In this document: in pieces, positions 6,372 to 12,715 of the stretch
Layout: each line of letters begins with the position of its first letter
Numbering within the stretch: position 1 is the first letter of the stretch
Virus record (IMG/VR): IMGVR_UViG_3300042519_003773
Span: 1 to 40,927 of that record
DNA: 40,927 nucleotides
Source of the DNA: a virus
Direction: 5' to 3' (one strand)
Position numbers and translations under genes: made by a program
Notes under the pieces: generated by a model
Database searches by the model: none
Seen by the model: only the letters and a program-made list of their open reading frames with translations
Told to the model about the DNA's origin: nothing

Positions 6372-7709
6372 ATGGCCCAGCAATATTCTATAGATAATCT
6401 TTCTCAATTATCACAATCAGCAGGAAATATCCCTTTTATCTACGATAGAGACACAGATACCTATCGTCCAATGGAACAAAATGATTTTAGTTTCTTTAAT
6501 TCTGAAAATGCCGCTTCTCAAGACGCATTCGGACGTTTAAGAGTCTCTAATCCATTTACTCTATTTGATTCAAGCCATAGATATGCTGACAATGGGCTTT
6601 GGGTATCAGCTAGTGGAGTTTCTGGCAATTCTTCATTTAATTCTAACCAAGGTTTGATAAATTTAAATGTAACTAATGCATCCGGCTCATATATTTCAAG
6701 AGAGACTACAAAAGTATTTGCTTATCAACCCGGCAAATCTCTCTTGAATTTAAATACTTTTGTAATGTCTCCTGCAAAAACTAATTTAAGACAAAGAATT
6801 GGTTATTTTTCAACTCTAAACGGATTTTATATTGAATTAGATGATAATATTTTAAGTATAGTTAAAAGAACTTCTGTAGGAGGATCAGTTTCAGAGGAAA
6901 AAATACCGCAATCTCAATGGAATAGCGATAAATTAGATGGAACAGATTCTTCCGGGATCACTTTAGACATAACTAAAGCCCAAATTTTATGGATGGATTT
7001 AGAATGGCTAGGAGTTGGCTCTGTACGTGTAGGATTTGTAATAAATGGCAAATTTATTCTATGCCATACTTTCCATCATGCTAATATAATAGATTCAACT
7101 TACATAACTACTGCCTCTTTACCTATTAGGTATGAAATTGAAAATAAAAATTCAACTACAGGTAGTAGCACATTGAAACAAATTTGTTCTACAGTTCTCT
7201 CTGAAGGAGGATATGAACTCAGAGGAGCTCAAAGAGAAGTGGATTTGCCATTGAACGTGCCAAGAATTTGTACATCAGCAAATGTTAATTACCCTGCTAT
7301 ATCATTAAGATTGAAAACTTCTCCAAATAGATTAGACTCTATTGCAATTTTATCAGCCCTAAATATAGTAGGAGATGGAAATAATTCAATATTTAATTGG
7401 AAAATAGTCGCGAATGGGACTACTTCAGGAGGATCTTGGGTTTCTGCATCTACAGATTCATCTGTAGAGTACAATACAAGCGGCACTTCTTTCTCAATTG
7501 GGAGCGGAAGAATTTTAGCTGGCGGATATTTCACCTCTAATACACAATCTAATCCGCCTATTTATATTGATAACTCAAATCTTTTTAAATTCCAATTAGA
7601 AAGAAATTCTTTTACATCTACTCCTTATGAATTAACTTTGTTAGTCGCTGCTAAAGTGGGCGGAGATACAGTTTACGCTAGTATTGACTGGGAAGAAATA
7701 TCAAGATAA
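6372..7709 (+). CDS. Virion structural protein (tail/baseplate-associated, cyanophage-like family)
   Basis: 445 residues, one of only two plus-strand genes. After a short N-terminus come AFGRLRVSNPFTLFDSSHRY (about 51-70), then GLWVSAS, ETTKVFAYQPGKSLL and FVMSPAKTNLRQRIGYF. This run is typical of a structural protein family found in large T4-like and marine myoviruses, as I recall it. The rest is Ser/Gly/Asn-rich and beta-rich, as in receptor-facing or decorating virion proteins. Its strand and isolation suggest a separate, probably late, transcript. tRNA-Thr follows on the opposite strand immediately after the stop. Confidence 0.75.
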   Translation: MAQQYSIDNLSQLSQSAGNIPFIYDRDTDTYRPMEQNDFSFFNSENAASQDAFGRLRVSNPFTLFDSSHRYADNGLWVSASGVSGNSSFNSNQGLINLNVTNASGSYISRETTKVFAYQPGKSLLNLNTFVMSPAKTNLRQRIGYFSTLNGFYIELDDNILSIVKRTSVGGSVSEEKIPQSQWNSDKLDGTDSSGITLDITKAQILWMDLEWLGVGSVRVGFVINGKFILCHTFHHANIIDSTYITTASLPIRYEIENKNSTTGSSTLKQICSTVLSEGGYELRGAQREVDLPLNVPRICTSANVNYPAISLRLKTSPNRLDSIAILSALNIVGDGNNSIFNWKIVANGTTSGGSWVSASTDSSVEYNTSGTSFSIGSGRILAGGYFTSNTQSNPPIYIDNSNLFKFQLERNSFTSTPYELTLLVAAKVGGDTVYASIDWEEISR

Positions 7710-7710
7710 G

Positions 7711-7781
7711 AGGCTCATGACAGAATTGAACTGTCCTCTCAGGTTTACAAAACCTGTGCATCACCACAATGCTTATAAGCC
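7711..7781 (-). tRNA. tRNA-Thr(UGU)
   Basis: Cloverleaf read by hand. Acceptor GGCTTAT/ATGAGCC with one G-U pair, D stem GCAT/ATGC, anticodon stem CAGGT/ACCTG with loop TTTGTAA (anticodon TGT), T arm GACAG-TTCAATT-CTGTC. No CCA is encoded; the discriminator is U. Position 8 is A instead of the usual U, so it is slightly degenerate, but all stems pair. Confidence 0.8.
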
Positions 7782-7797
7782 AGATTTTTTACTTTAT

Positions 7798-8271
7798 CTA
7801 TCTAGATAAAAAGAATTTTTCTGATCCTTTCTTTGAGTAAAATAACTCTATTTTACTTTTTAGGATTTCATTCTCCACTTCTGCATGACAATTAGCACAT
7901 AAAAGCACACATTTTTTAGCTTCAGCAATCTGCTTTTCTAAGCTGTAAGCGGATTCGCTAATTTCAAATTCTTTTTGAGAAGGATCAATATGATGAAATT
8001 GCAATGCTGATCTACATTTATCATAAGAGCAAACAGAACATTTATTTCCATGTATTTTTAATAACTCCTGTCTAATACGGTTTTTCCTAAGGCTTTTCCT
8101 TACAGACTGGCATTTTATACATTTAATTTTATATTTGCTAGAATATGTAAATTCTGTATGCCCATGCTTTTCACAATACTCTTTGCTCCTATGGCCTCGT
8201 TCATATTCGACCTGTTCGTTTCCCTTACCGATAGAGGAAAAGAAAGAAAAAAACAATTGGAAACAATTCAT
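7798..8271 (-). CDS. HNH endonuclease
   Basis: 157 residues. Basic N-terminal half with a CIKC knuckle (near 60), then the nuclease core: CSVCSYD, the catalytic FHHIDP (about 104-109), and LLCANCHAEVEN (about 130-141), the four-Cys zinc-bound beta-beta-alpha HNH fold. Such phage HNH proteins nick DNA and often spread as freestanding homing enzymes. It sits between tRNA-Thr and tRNA-Asn, a usual insertion place. The first 20 residues (Phe-rich) may not be native; no later ATG is in frame. Confidence 0.85.
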   Translation of the reverse strand: MNCFQLFFSFFSSIGKGNEQVEYERGHRSKEYCEKHGHTEFTYSSKYKIKCIKCQSVRKSLRKNRIRQELLKIHGNKCSVCSYDKCRSALQFHHIDPSQKEFEISESAYSLEKQIAEAKKCVLLCANCHAEVENEILKSKIELFYSKKGSEKFFLSR

Positions 8272-8290
8272 TCCATTGAAATTTTGAAAT

Positions 8291-8365
8291 TGGCTCCTGA
8301 GGTAGGGTTCGAACCTACGACATAGTGATTAACAGTCACCCGCTCTGCCACTGAGCTACTCAGGA
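8291..8365 (-). tRNA. tRNA-Asn(GUU)
   Basis: 75 nt with the CCA encoded. Acceptor TCCTGAG/CTCAGGA, D loop with AGTGGCA, anticodon stem GGTGA/TCACT with loop CTGTTAA (anticodon GTT), T arm GTAGG-TTCGAAC-CCTAC. All stems are intact. Confidence 0.97.
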
Positions 8366-8373
8366 TTATAAAA

Positions 8374-8586
8374 TTATTCAGCTTTAGCAGCTAATTTGGC
8401 GGCTTTTCGCTCGTTTTTCTCGTCAGCAATTAATTTACGACAAATTTTTGCATTTGCAATAATTTCTTGCAATGCTTTTCGGGCCCGAGTACTAGCCGCT
8501 CCATTGCCAGATTCAAACTTTGCATATTCATTTAAAGCGATGACTAAATTTTCGTTAATTAGAATTAATGAAGTATTTGGATTCAT
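8374..8586 (-). CDS. Histone H1-like (Hc1-type) DNA-binding protein
   Basis: 70 residues. The segment GNGAASTRARKALQEIIANAK, followed by a Lys/Arg/Ala-rich helix (RKLIADEKNERKAAKLAAKAE), matches the pattern of bacterial Hc1-like proteins: G-N-x-A-A-x-T-R-x-R-K-A-L-x-E-I, then a basic tail. Such proteins bind DNA non-specifically and compact it. A TATAAATA octamer at 8605-8612 (minus strand), 19 nt before the ATG, resembles T4-type late promoters and could be read by the gp55-like sigma factor at 28680-29132, though such octamers are common by chance in AT-rich DNA. Confidence 0.6.
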   Translation of the reverse strand: MNPNTSLILINENLVIALNEYAKFESGNGAASTRARKALQEIIANAKICRKLIADEKNERKAAKLAAKAE

Positions 8587-8616
8587 ATTGTTTTATTATT
8601 GTGTTATTTATATGTT

Positions 8617-8808
8617 CTAAATGCCATTCCGTTTCTTCAAATTTTCAGTATATCTATCTAAAATATCATTAAATTGAATACGAGCTATATTACGCTGCTC
8701 AGTAATTCTCTTTAATTCTTTATCAAGATGAGAAAGCAGCGTTTGTTTTTCGATATATTCGTAAATTAAAGCTTGATGTGTATCAATCCAAAATAAATCG
8801 TTATTCAT
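8617..8808 (-). CDS. Small coiled-coil protein
   Basis: 63 residues from ATG 8808 (MNNDLFWIDTHQAL). A long charged helix (LLSHLDKELKRITEQRNIAR) suggests a coiled coil. The frame is open to an ATG at 8862 that overlaps the neighbouring stop as ATGA, but a TTGACA-N16-TAATCA promoter ends 5 nt before 8808, which favours the shorter leaderless start. Function unknown. Confidence 0.7.
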   Translation of the reverse strand: MNNDLFWIDTHQALIYEYIEKQTLLSHLDKELKRITEQRNIARIQFNDILDRYTENLKKRNGI

Positions 8809-8813
8809 GTTAA

Positions 8814-8841
8814 TGATTACCACTGTATGAGATTTTGTCAA
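8814..8841 (-). promoter_or_regulatory. Promoter, TTGACA-N16-TAATCA, 5 nt before a start codon
   Basis: The -35 is at 8836-8841 and the -10 at 8814-8819. Predicted transcription start is at or next to the A of the 8808 ATG. It also decides the start codon of the coiled-coil gene. Confidence 0.55.
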
Positions 8842-8858
8842 GTTTTTTAAAAAAAACT

Positions 8859-9071
8859 TCATAATTGTCCATCTCCATTTCCATCTCCAAAACCTTCACC
8901 ATCTCCAAACCCTTCTCCTCTACCCCCTCCATTACCATCTCCCTCCGCTTCTCCATACCCTTCTCCGTCACCATTTCCATACCCATCCCCATCACCATTC
9001 GCCTCTCCATACCCATCGTCTAAATCTAAATAATAATTAAACAAATGATTTCCAATTAGTAATTTTTTCAT
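8859..9071 (-). CDS. Gly-X repeat protein 1 (outlier leader)
   Basis: 70 residues. Leader MKKLLIGNHLFNYYLDLDD, then GYGEANGDGDGYG and further Gly-X pairs dominated by Asp and Glu, ending GDGNGDGQL. Strongly acidic. The stop overlaps a downstream ATG as ATGA. It is the last array member in the direction of transcription. Function unknown; an alternating Gly strand with Asp/Glu on one face could bind metal ions. Confidence 0.75.
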   Translation of the reverse strand: MKKLLIGNHLFNYYLDLDDGYGEANGDGDGYGNGDGEGYGEAEGDGNGGGRGEGFGDGEGFGDGNGDGQL

Positions 9072-9080
9072 AAATCAAAT

Positions 9081-9473
9081 TTAAAGACCACACAAACTTT
9101 CAGTAATTTCTTTATTCTTCTTCATCGTAACCCCCTCCACAGCCATTGCCAGATCCAAACCCTTCTCCTCCCCCCCCTCATCATAACCATCCTCGCTCTC
9201 TTCGCCTCCTCCATCTCCTAAGCCATGACCCTCTCCATCCCCATCTCCCTCTCCATCCCCATCTCCAGATCCATATCCAAAGCCTTCTCCCGACTCGGGA
9301 GCATGACCAACGCCGTCTCCAGATCCAAATCCGTCTCCAGTGCCAGCACCATACGCAATCCCAACACCATACCCAGCTCCAGATCCGCTGCCAGATCCAC
9401 GACCGGAGCCTTTCGTGAACCTAGGAAAACCCGGCGACACGCACATTTGATGAATATTTACTGATTTTCCCAT
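9081..9473 (-). CDS. Gly-X repeat protein 2 (frameshifted tail)
   Basis: 130 residues as read. The leader MGKSVNIHQMCVSPGFPRF resembles neither main type. The tail GSGRGSGSGSGAGYG and following repeats run to about residue 100. After a run of eight G at 9170-9177 (minus strand) the frame leaves the Gly-X pattern and ends with AVEGVTMKKNKEITESLCGL. With one G fewer, the tail would continue GFGSGNGCGGGYDEEE and stop at 9112-9114. The start lies 16 nt inside the end of the previous gene. Either a sequencing error or length variation of the G tract. Confidence 0.7.
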   Translation of the reverse strand: MGKSVNIHQMCVSPGFPRFTKGSGRGSGSGSGAGYGVGIAYGAGTGDGFGSGDGVGHAPESGEGFGYGSGDGDGEGDGDGEGHGLGDGGGEESEDGYDEGGEEKGLDLAMAVEGVTMKKNKEITESLCGL

Positions 9474-9781
9474 GTTTTTACCCAGTTTCCTTTTCCAAAT
9501 CCACTTCCATCACCTGACCCATCACCATATCCAGATCCAACATTCACTGGGTATGACTCCCCTTCGTCATTATCATCGTTGCTTTCGTCGCCTCCTCCAT
9601 CTCCTATGCCGTGACCCTCTCCATCCCCATCTCCCTCTCCATCGCCATCCCCAGATCCATAGCCAAATCCTTCACCCCAGTTGCACCCATGACCATTGCT
9701 AAATCCATGCGGATTTTCATAAATAGGCACAGATTCATCTGCCATAAAATCTTTAAATCGGTTAATTAGTAAATTGTTCAT
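9458..9781 (-). CDS. Gly-X repeat protein 3 (type A leader)
   Basis: 107 residues from ATG 9781 (MNNLLINRFKDFMADESVP); an upstream in-frame ATG at 9799 is less likely because relatives begin at MNNLL. The tail holds GEGFGYGSGDGDGEGDGDG, an acidic GGGDESNDDNDEGE insert, then more Gly-Ser/Asp repeats and a non-repetitive end (GNWVKTWENQ). The DGDGEGDGDGE stretch places acidic side chains as in DxDxDG calcium loops, though no EF-hand is present. Confidence 0.75.
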   Translation of the reverse strand: MNNLLINRFKDFMADESVPIYENPHGFSNGHGCNWGEGFGYGSGDGDGEGDGDGEGHGIGDGGGDESNDDNDEGESYPVNVGSGYGDGSGDGSGFGKGNWVKTWENQ

Positions 9782-9801
9782 ACTTAAATTAAATTTCATT
9801 A

Positions 9802-10077
9802 TTAAAATATATCACAGTATCCCTCTCCAGTTCCAGCTCCATTAGCTGTACCTAAACCCCATCCTGATTCAAATCTACTTCCACAACCATCCCCCATCCC
9901 TTCACAGGAAACTTGTCCCCACTCGTCTGCATCTCCATCTCCATCTCCGTAACCGTAGCCGAACCCATCGCCGTTGCCATACCCACGACCAGAACATATA
10001 CCATCCTCAAACAGATAAGCGTGCAGAGAGTTACCTGCAATTAAGCCTTTAAAATCGTTAATCAGAGAAATTTTCAT
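9802..10077 (-). CDS. Gly-X repeat protein 4 (type A leader)
   Basis: 91 residues from ATG 10077 (MKISLINDFKGLIAGNS); an in-frame ATG at 10089 adds MYIF. Leader continues LHAYLFEDGIC, then RGYGNGDGFGYGYGDGDGD. Several cysteines (CSGRG, SCEGMGDGCGS) distinguish this tail, and the Gly spacing becomes less regular toward the end (GTGEGYCDIF). Confidence 0.75.
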   Translation of the reverse strand: MKISLINDFKGLIAGNSLHAYLFEDGICSGRGYGNGDGFGYGYGDGDGDADEWGQVSCEGMGDGCGSRFESGWGLGTANGAGTGEGYCDIF

Positions 10078-10089
10078 AAAAATATACAT

Positions 10090-10401
10090 TTAGAGCCAAA
10101 TCCATCCTCCAGACCCAGACCCTTCACCGCTACCTCCTCCAGTACCAGTCCCAAAGCCTTCACCAATATTATTGCCATTGCCGAGACCATTGCCTGATCC
10201 AAAACCATCGCCATCACCATCACCGTATCCACTGCAATCTCCGCCCGCTTCACCATCCCCATCACCGTCTCCTGATCCATAGCCATTCCCTCCACCATTT
10301 CCATGTCCTTCACTGTCCCCAATTTCTTCCCCATCCCCATAAATATCAAGAGATTCATCTACAATCAATCCTTTAAATTTGTTAATTAGTAAATTATTCA
10401 T
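10090..10401 (-). CDS. Gly-X repeat protein 5 (type A leader)
   Basis: 103 residues. Leader MNNLLINKFKGLIVDESLDI, then an acidic linker and Gly-X tail including GSGDGDGDGEAGGDCSGYG. It shares GFGSGNGLGNGN with the next gene upstream. The end is more hydrophobic (GSGGWIWL). Sits 3 nt downstream of gene 6. Confidence 0.75.
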   Translation of the reverse strand: MNNLLINKFKGLIVDESLDIYGDGEEIGDSEGHGNGGGNGYGSGDGDGDGEAGGDCSGYGDGDGDGFGSGNGLGNGNNIGEGFGTGTGGGSGEGSGSGGWIWL

Positions 10402-10404
10402 AAT

Positions 10405-10701
10405 TTAATTAATTACTACCCCATCTCCATCTCCATAACAAACTCCATTAATTACTACCCCGTCCCCATCCCCATCTCCATAACAATTTCCATTGCCATT
10501 ACCGAGACCATTTCCTGATCCAAATCCATCTCCATCATTGTAGCCATAACTATCCTCACTCTCTTCTCCAACACCATAACAGAAACCTAGACCGAGACCG
10601 AACCCACGCCCATTACTCATTACAATCGAATTTTTAAAAAGATAAGCAGAATCGCTATCAGCGATTAAACCTTTAAATTGATTAATTAGTAAAGTATTCA
10701 T
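10405..10701 (-). CDS. Gly-X repeat protein 6 (type A leader)
   Basis: 98 residues from ATG 10701 (MNTLLINQFKGLIADSDSAY); the frame is open upstream but only inside gene 7. The tail shares GFGSGNGLGNGN with gene 5 and ends with a short internal duplication: CYGDGDGDGVVIN then CYGDGDGVVIN. The matching DNA repeat (CCATTAATTACTACCCC) is visible near 10405-10460, a trace of recent slippage or recombination. Confidence 0.75.
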   Translation of the reverse strand: MNTLLINQFKGLIADSDSAYLFKNSIVMSNGRGFGLGLGFCYGVGEESEDSYGYNDGDGFGSGNGLGNGNGNCYGDGDGDGVVINGVCYGDGDGVVIN

Positions 10702-10951
10702 AAATTTCGAGTCCCATACCTCTACCATTACCAGATCCAAACCCAGCTCCATTACCAGATCCAAATCCATGACCTGATCCCGGTCCATACCCAGTTCCAT
10801 AACAATGTACTGATCGAGAGCCGTCTTCACCAAATCCTGATCCATTTCCAAACCCCTGACCATCTATAGACCCTGAACCGTGTCCATGTTCACATGGTTC
10901 AAGTACTGGAAGACTTGAAAATCTGTGGTGATTACATATAATATATTTCAT
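10682..10951 (-). CDS. Gly-X repeat protein 7 (outlier leader)
   Basis: 89 residues. Leader MKYIICNHHRFSSLPVLEPC is unrelated to types A and B apart from the hydrophobic start and a His pair. The tail (GHGSGSIDGQGFGNGSGFG and on) is richer in Ser, His and Asn than Asp. The last 12 residues (GLEIYEYFTN) are read through the start of gene 6, a 20-nt overlap. Confidence 0.7.
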   Translation of the reverse strand: MKYIICNHHRFSSLPVLEPCEHGHGSGSIDGQGFGNGSGFGEDGSRSVHCYGTGYGPGSGHGFGSGNGAGFGSGNGRGMGLEIYEYFTN

Positions 10952-10978
10952 AATTACTCTTAATTGTCCCCATTTTAT

Positions 10979-11212
10979 CTAGTTAATTGTATACCCAGTA
11001 CCGTCACCTGTACCATCACCTTTCCCCTTTCCTGATCCTTCATCATATCCAGATGAAAAACCAGAGCCATCACCAGACCCAGCTCCATCAATAAACCCAC
11101 AGCCAAACCCATAACCAAGCCCAGATCCATCACCTAAACCATAGCCAGACCCAGATCCATCTCTATAGATCAAATCAGCAGAATAACCATGATGTCTGTA
11201 AAGTAAATTCAT
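10979..11212 (-). CDS. Gly-X repeat protein 8 (type B leader)
   Basis: 77 residues. Leader MNLLYRHHGYSADLIYRDG, then GSGSGYGLGDGSGLGYGFG. Tail is Ser/Tyr/Phe-rich and less acidic than genes 1-3, with a Lys-bearing end (GSGKGKGDGTGDGTGYTIN). Confidence 0.75.
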   Translation of the reverse strand: MNLLYRHHGYSADLIYRDGSGSGYGLGDGSGLGYGFGCGFIDGAGSGDGSGFSSGYDEGSGKGKGDGTGDGTGYTIN

Positions 11213-11220
11213 ATTATCTA

Positions 11221-11472
11221 TTAAGACTCGTCTCCAGCTCCATCACCTAATCCATTGCAGTATCCTGATCCATCACCTAACCCATCTTCAAACATACTTT
11301 TAAGTCCAAATACACCATATCCACAACCAAACCCATAAATAGACCCATAACCACTACCGAATCCATATGCATCACCAGATCCGTCGCCAGTTCCATGACC
11401 AGATCCAGATCCAAATCCAGATCCACAAATCAAATCAGCACAATATCCGTTATGTATATAAAGTAAATTCAT
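11221..11472 (-). CDS. Gly-X repeat protein 9 (type B leader)
   Basis: 83 residues. Leader MNLLYIHNGYCADLICGSG; tail GFGSGSGHGTGDGSGDAYG and on, broken by a non-repetitive YGVFGLKSMFEDGLG patch near residue 52. Starts 8 nt downstream of an AAGTAAATTCAT block conserved ahead of all type B genes on the plus strand. Confidence 0.75.
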   Translation of the reverse strand: MNLLYIHNGYCADLICGSGFGSGSGHGTGDGSGDAYGFGSGYGSIYGFGCGYGVFGLKSMFEDGLGDGSGYCNGLGDGAGDES

Positions 11473-11515
11473 AAGTTAATCGCTGTTTCTAAAACCAAAT
11501 CCATTTCCTGTACCA

Positions 11516-11863
11516 TCACAAAAGCCAATACATGTGCTGAACTTGTCTGCTACCCCCATCTCCCTCGCCGTCCCCATCTCCAGCACCATCACCCTCACCA
11601 TGTCCATCTCCAGATCCCTCTCCATATCCATCTCCAGACCCAAAATTACAAGAAGATCCCCACCCGTCACCATAACCATCGCCTTCACCATAACCATCTC
11701 CAGACCCAGAGCCGCCGCCTGAACCATAACCAAATCCACATCCATCACCAAAGCCAGCCCCGAAGCCACATCCATCACCATCACCATATCCAGATCTGCC
11801 TCCATCACCAAATCCATGGATTACATTAGGAGAGTATCCTTGATGTGCGTAAAGTAAATTCAT
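11516..11863 (-). CDS. Gly-X repeat protein 10 (type B leader, frameshifted tail)
   Basis: 115 residues as read. Leader MNLLYAHQGYSPNVIHG, then the longest regular tail in the array (FGDGGRSGYGDGDGCGFGAG onward). At a five-G run (11553-11557) the frame leaves the pattern and ends SRQVQHMYWLL. With one G fewer the tail would read VADKFSTCIGFCDGTGNGFG and end at 11476. This is the second array gene whose tail end is switched by one base in a G run. Confidence 0.7.
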   Translation of the reverse strand: MNLLYAHQGYSPNVIHGFGDGGRSGYGDGDGCGFGAGFGDGCGFGYGSGGGSGSGDGYGEGDGYGDGWGSSCNFGSGDGYGEGSGDGHGEGDGAGDGDGEGDGGSRQVQHMYWLL

Positions 11864-11890
11864 AAAAATATCTATTAAAGGGCTTCCCCA

Positions 11891-12181
11891 TCACCAACCA
11901 AAGCTATAACCTCCTCCTTCACCAGACCCAGCTCCATCACCATCACCATATCCAGAACCCTCTCCAAATAGGCAACGTCTAGACGCATCAATCCCGAATT
12001 CATAACCATTCTCCTCTCCATCTCCTGATCCACTCCCATACCCTCTTGCATCACTATAGCCACTCTCATGACCTGATCCTGATCCTGTACCATGGCCGTA
12101 TTCAATGCCTGACGAGTCCCCATTTCCAGATCCACAGATCAAATCAGGAGAATAGGTAAGATGAATAGAAAGTAAATTCAT
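11891..12181 (-). CDS. Gly-X repeat protein 11 (type B leader)
   Basis: 96 residues from ATG 12181 (MNLLSIHLTYSPDLICGSG); upstream in-frame codons belong to the terminator and the previous gene. Tail NGDSSGIEYGHGTGSGSGH and on, with a Cys/Arg patch (DASRRCLFGEG). First array gene in transcription order. The U-tract of a strong terminator ends only 1-2 nt before its ATG, so there is no room for an ordinary promoter. Confidence 0.75.
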   Translation of the reverse strand: MNLLSIHLTYSPDLICGSGNGDSSGIEYGHGTGSGSGHESGYSDARGYGSGSGDGEENGYEFGIDASRRCLFGEGSGYGDGDGAGSGEGGGYSFGW

Positions 12182-12182
12182 A

Positions 12183-12219
12183 AAATAAAAAAAGCGGAGC
12201 AGGGATATTCCTGCCCCGC
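12183..12219 (-). terminator. Rho-independent terminator between the DUF6948-like gene and the Gly-X array
   Basis: Minus-strand stem GCGGGGCAGG.../...CCTGCTCCGC (12194-12219, one internal mismatch, six-base loop), followed by TTTTTTTATTT (12183-12193). A shorter T run on the other side makes it weakly bidirectional. It would stop transcripts from the tRNA/DUF6948 unit just before the array. Confidence 0.8.
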
Positions 12220-12233
12220 AATTTTTCGTATTA

Positions 12234-12599
12234 CTACTCGACGAACTTAATATAAGTAGCCTCTGCCTCAGGTGTAGTTGGGATGTATTCGATGGCATTA
12301 GTCAAGTAAACCTCGCCAGTTGCATTCAAACGGCCTCCTTTAATGCCGTCTTTAGCTACAGCAGATAGACTTAGACCGCCGCCTTCCCACTTCCACAGTC
12401 GCAAAGCATTTTTTAGCTTCACTTCCATTGAATTGGTTGGGTTCACATATTCCACATCACCGATATGGACACCAGCCGAGTATGTTCGGATGATACAGCG
12501 GCGGCCTAGCATTGGATGAGGAGGAGAAACAGAAGAGTTAAGCCCTGAAAACATAGAAGCTAACTGTTTGGCTTCGCCAATTGTCATATTGTCAATCAT
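12234..12599 (-). CDS. DUF6948-like phage protein
   Basis: 121 residues. LGRRCIIRTYSAGVHIGDV (about 31-49), then LKNALRLWKWEGGGLSLSAVA (about 62-82) and a C-terminal beta region ending TTPEAEATYIKFVE. The RxYSAGVHxG motif and the LxxAxRxWxWxGxxxLxxxA motif are those I associate with DUF6948, a small phage family without known function. Base composition is higher in G+C than neighbours. A terminator follows the stop by 15 nt. Confidence 0.7.
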   Translation of the reverse strand: MIDNMTIGEAKQLASMFSGLNSSVSPPHPMLGRRCIIRTYSAGVHIGDVEYVNPTNSMEVKLKNALRLWKWEGGGLSLSAVAKDGIKGGRLNATGEVYLTNAIEYIPTTPEAEATYIKFVE

Positions 12600-12633
12600 A
12601 TTATTTTATTGTTTTTGTTTTTTACTAAGAAAA

Positions 12634-12709
12634 TGGTAGGCCATGATGGAATCGAACCATCGACACAAGGATTATGAGTCCTCTGCTCTAACCGCTGAGC
12701 TAATGGCCT
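12634..12709 (-). tRNA. tRNA-Ile2(CAU), predicted lysidine substrate
   Basis: 76 nt with CCA. Acceptor AGGCCAT/ATGGCCT, D arm GCTC...GAGC, anticodon stem GAGGA/TCCTT with loop CTCATAA, T arm GATGG-TTCGATT-CCATC. Anticodon CAT could mean elongator Met, initiator Met or Ile2. It lacks initiator features, has C4-G69 and C5-G68 in the acceptor and resembles E. coli ileX around GGTTAGAGCAG and CTCATAATC. C4-G69 and C5-G68 are recognition pairs for TilS, and a TilS-like gene is present at 5655-6278. Confidence 0.85.
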
Positions 12710-12715
12710 GTAAAT

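Larger units (their letters stand above)
8859..12181 (-). repeat. Array of eleven tandem Gly-X repeat genes
   Basis: Eleven consecutive minus-strand genes share one architecture: a leader of 15-30 residues, then a tail in which nearly every second residue is Gly, with Asp, Ser, Glu, Tyr, Phe, Asn or His between. In DNA this is a degenerate hexanucleotide pattern (plus strand CCATCT, CCATCA, CCAGAT, CCATAA). Two leader types occur. Type A: MNNLLINxFKGLIADES, at 9458, 9802, 10090 and 10405. Type B: MNLLYxHxGYSxDLI, at 10979, 11221, 11516 and 11891. Outliers are at 8859, 9081 and 10682. Blocks are shared between tails (9210-9290 and 9591-9675 are near-identical), showing recent duplication or recombination. 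It is flanked by tRNA genes. Confidence 0.9.

Noticed and set aside
7711-7781. tRNA-Thr as an attachment site remnant
   Set aside because: All stems pair and there is no repeated tRNA end elsewhere in the window, so it is kept as a tRNA and not called an att site.
9146-9702. Plus-strand Pro/Ser/His-rich open frames over the array
   Set aside because: They are the antisense reading of the Gly-X repeats (CCA TCT periodicity). The minus-strand frames have conserved leaders and start sites.
8810-12135. Met/Asp/Leu-rich minus-strand frames inside the array
   Set aside because: Frame-shifted readings of the Gly-X repeats (GGN GAN read as MVMEMD-type sequence). They lack leaders and, in two cases only, matter because they reveal the frameshifts reported above.
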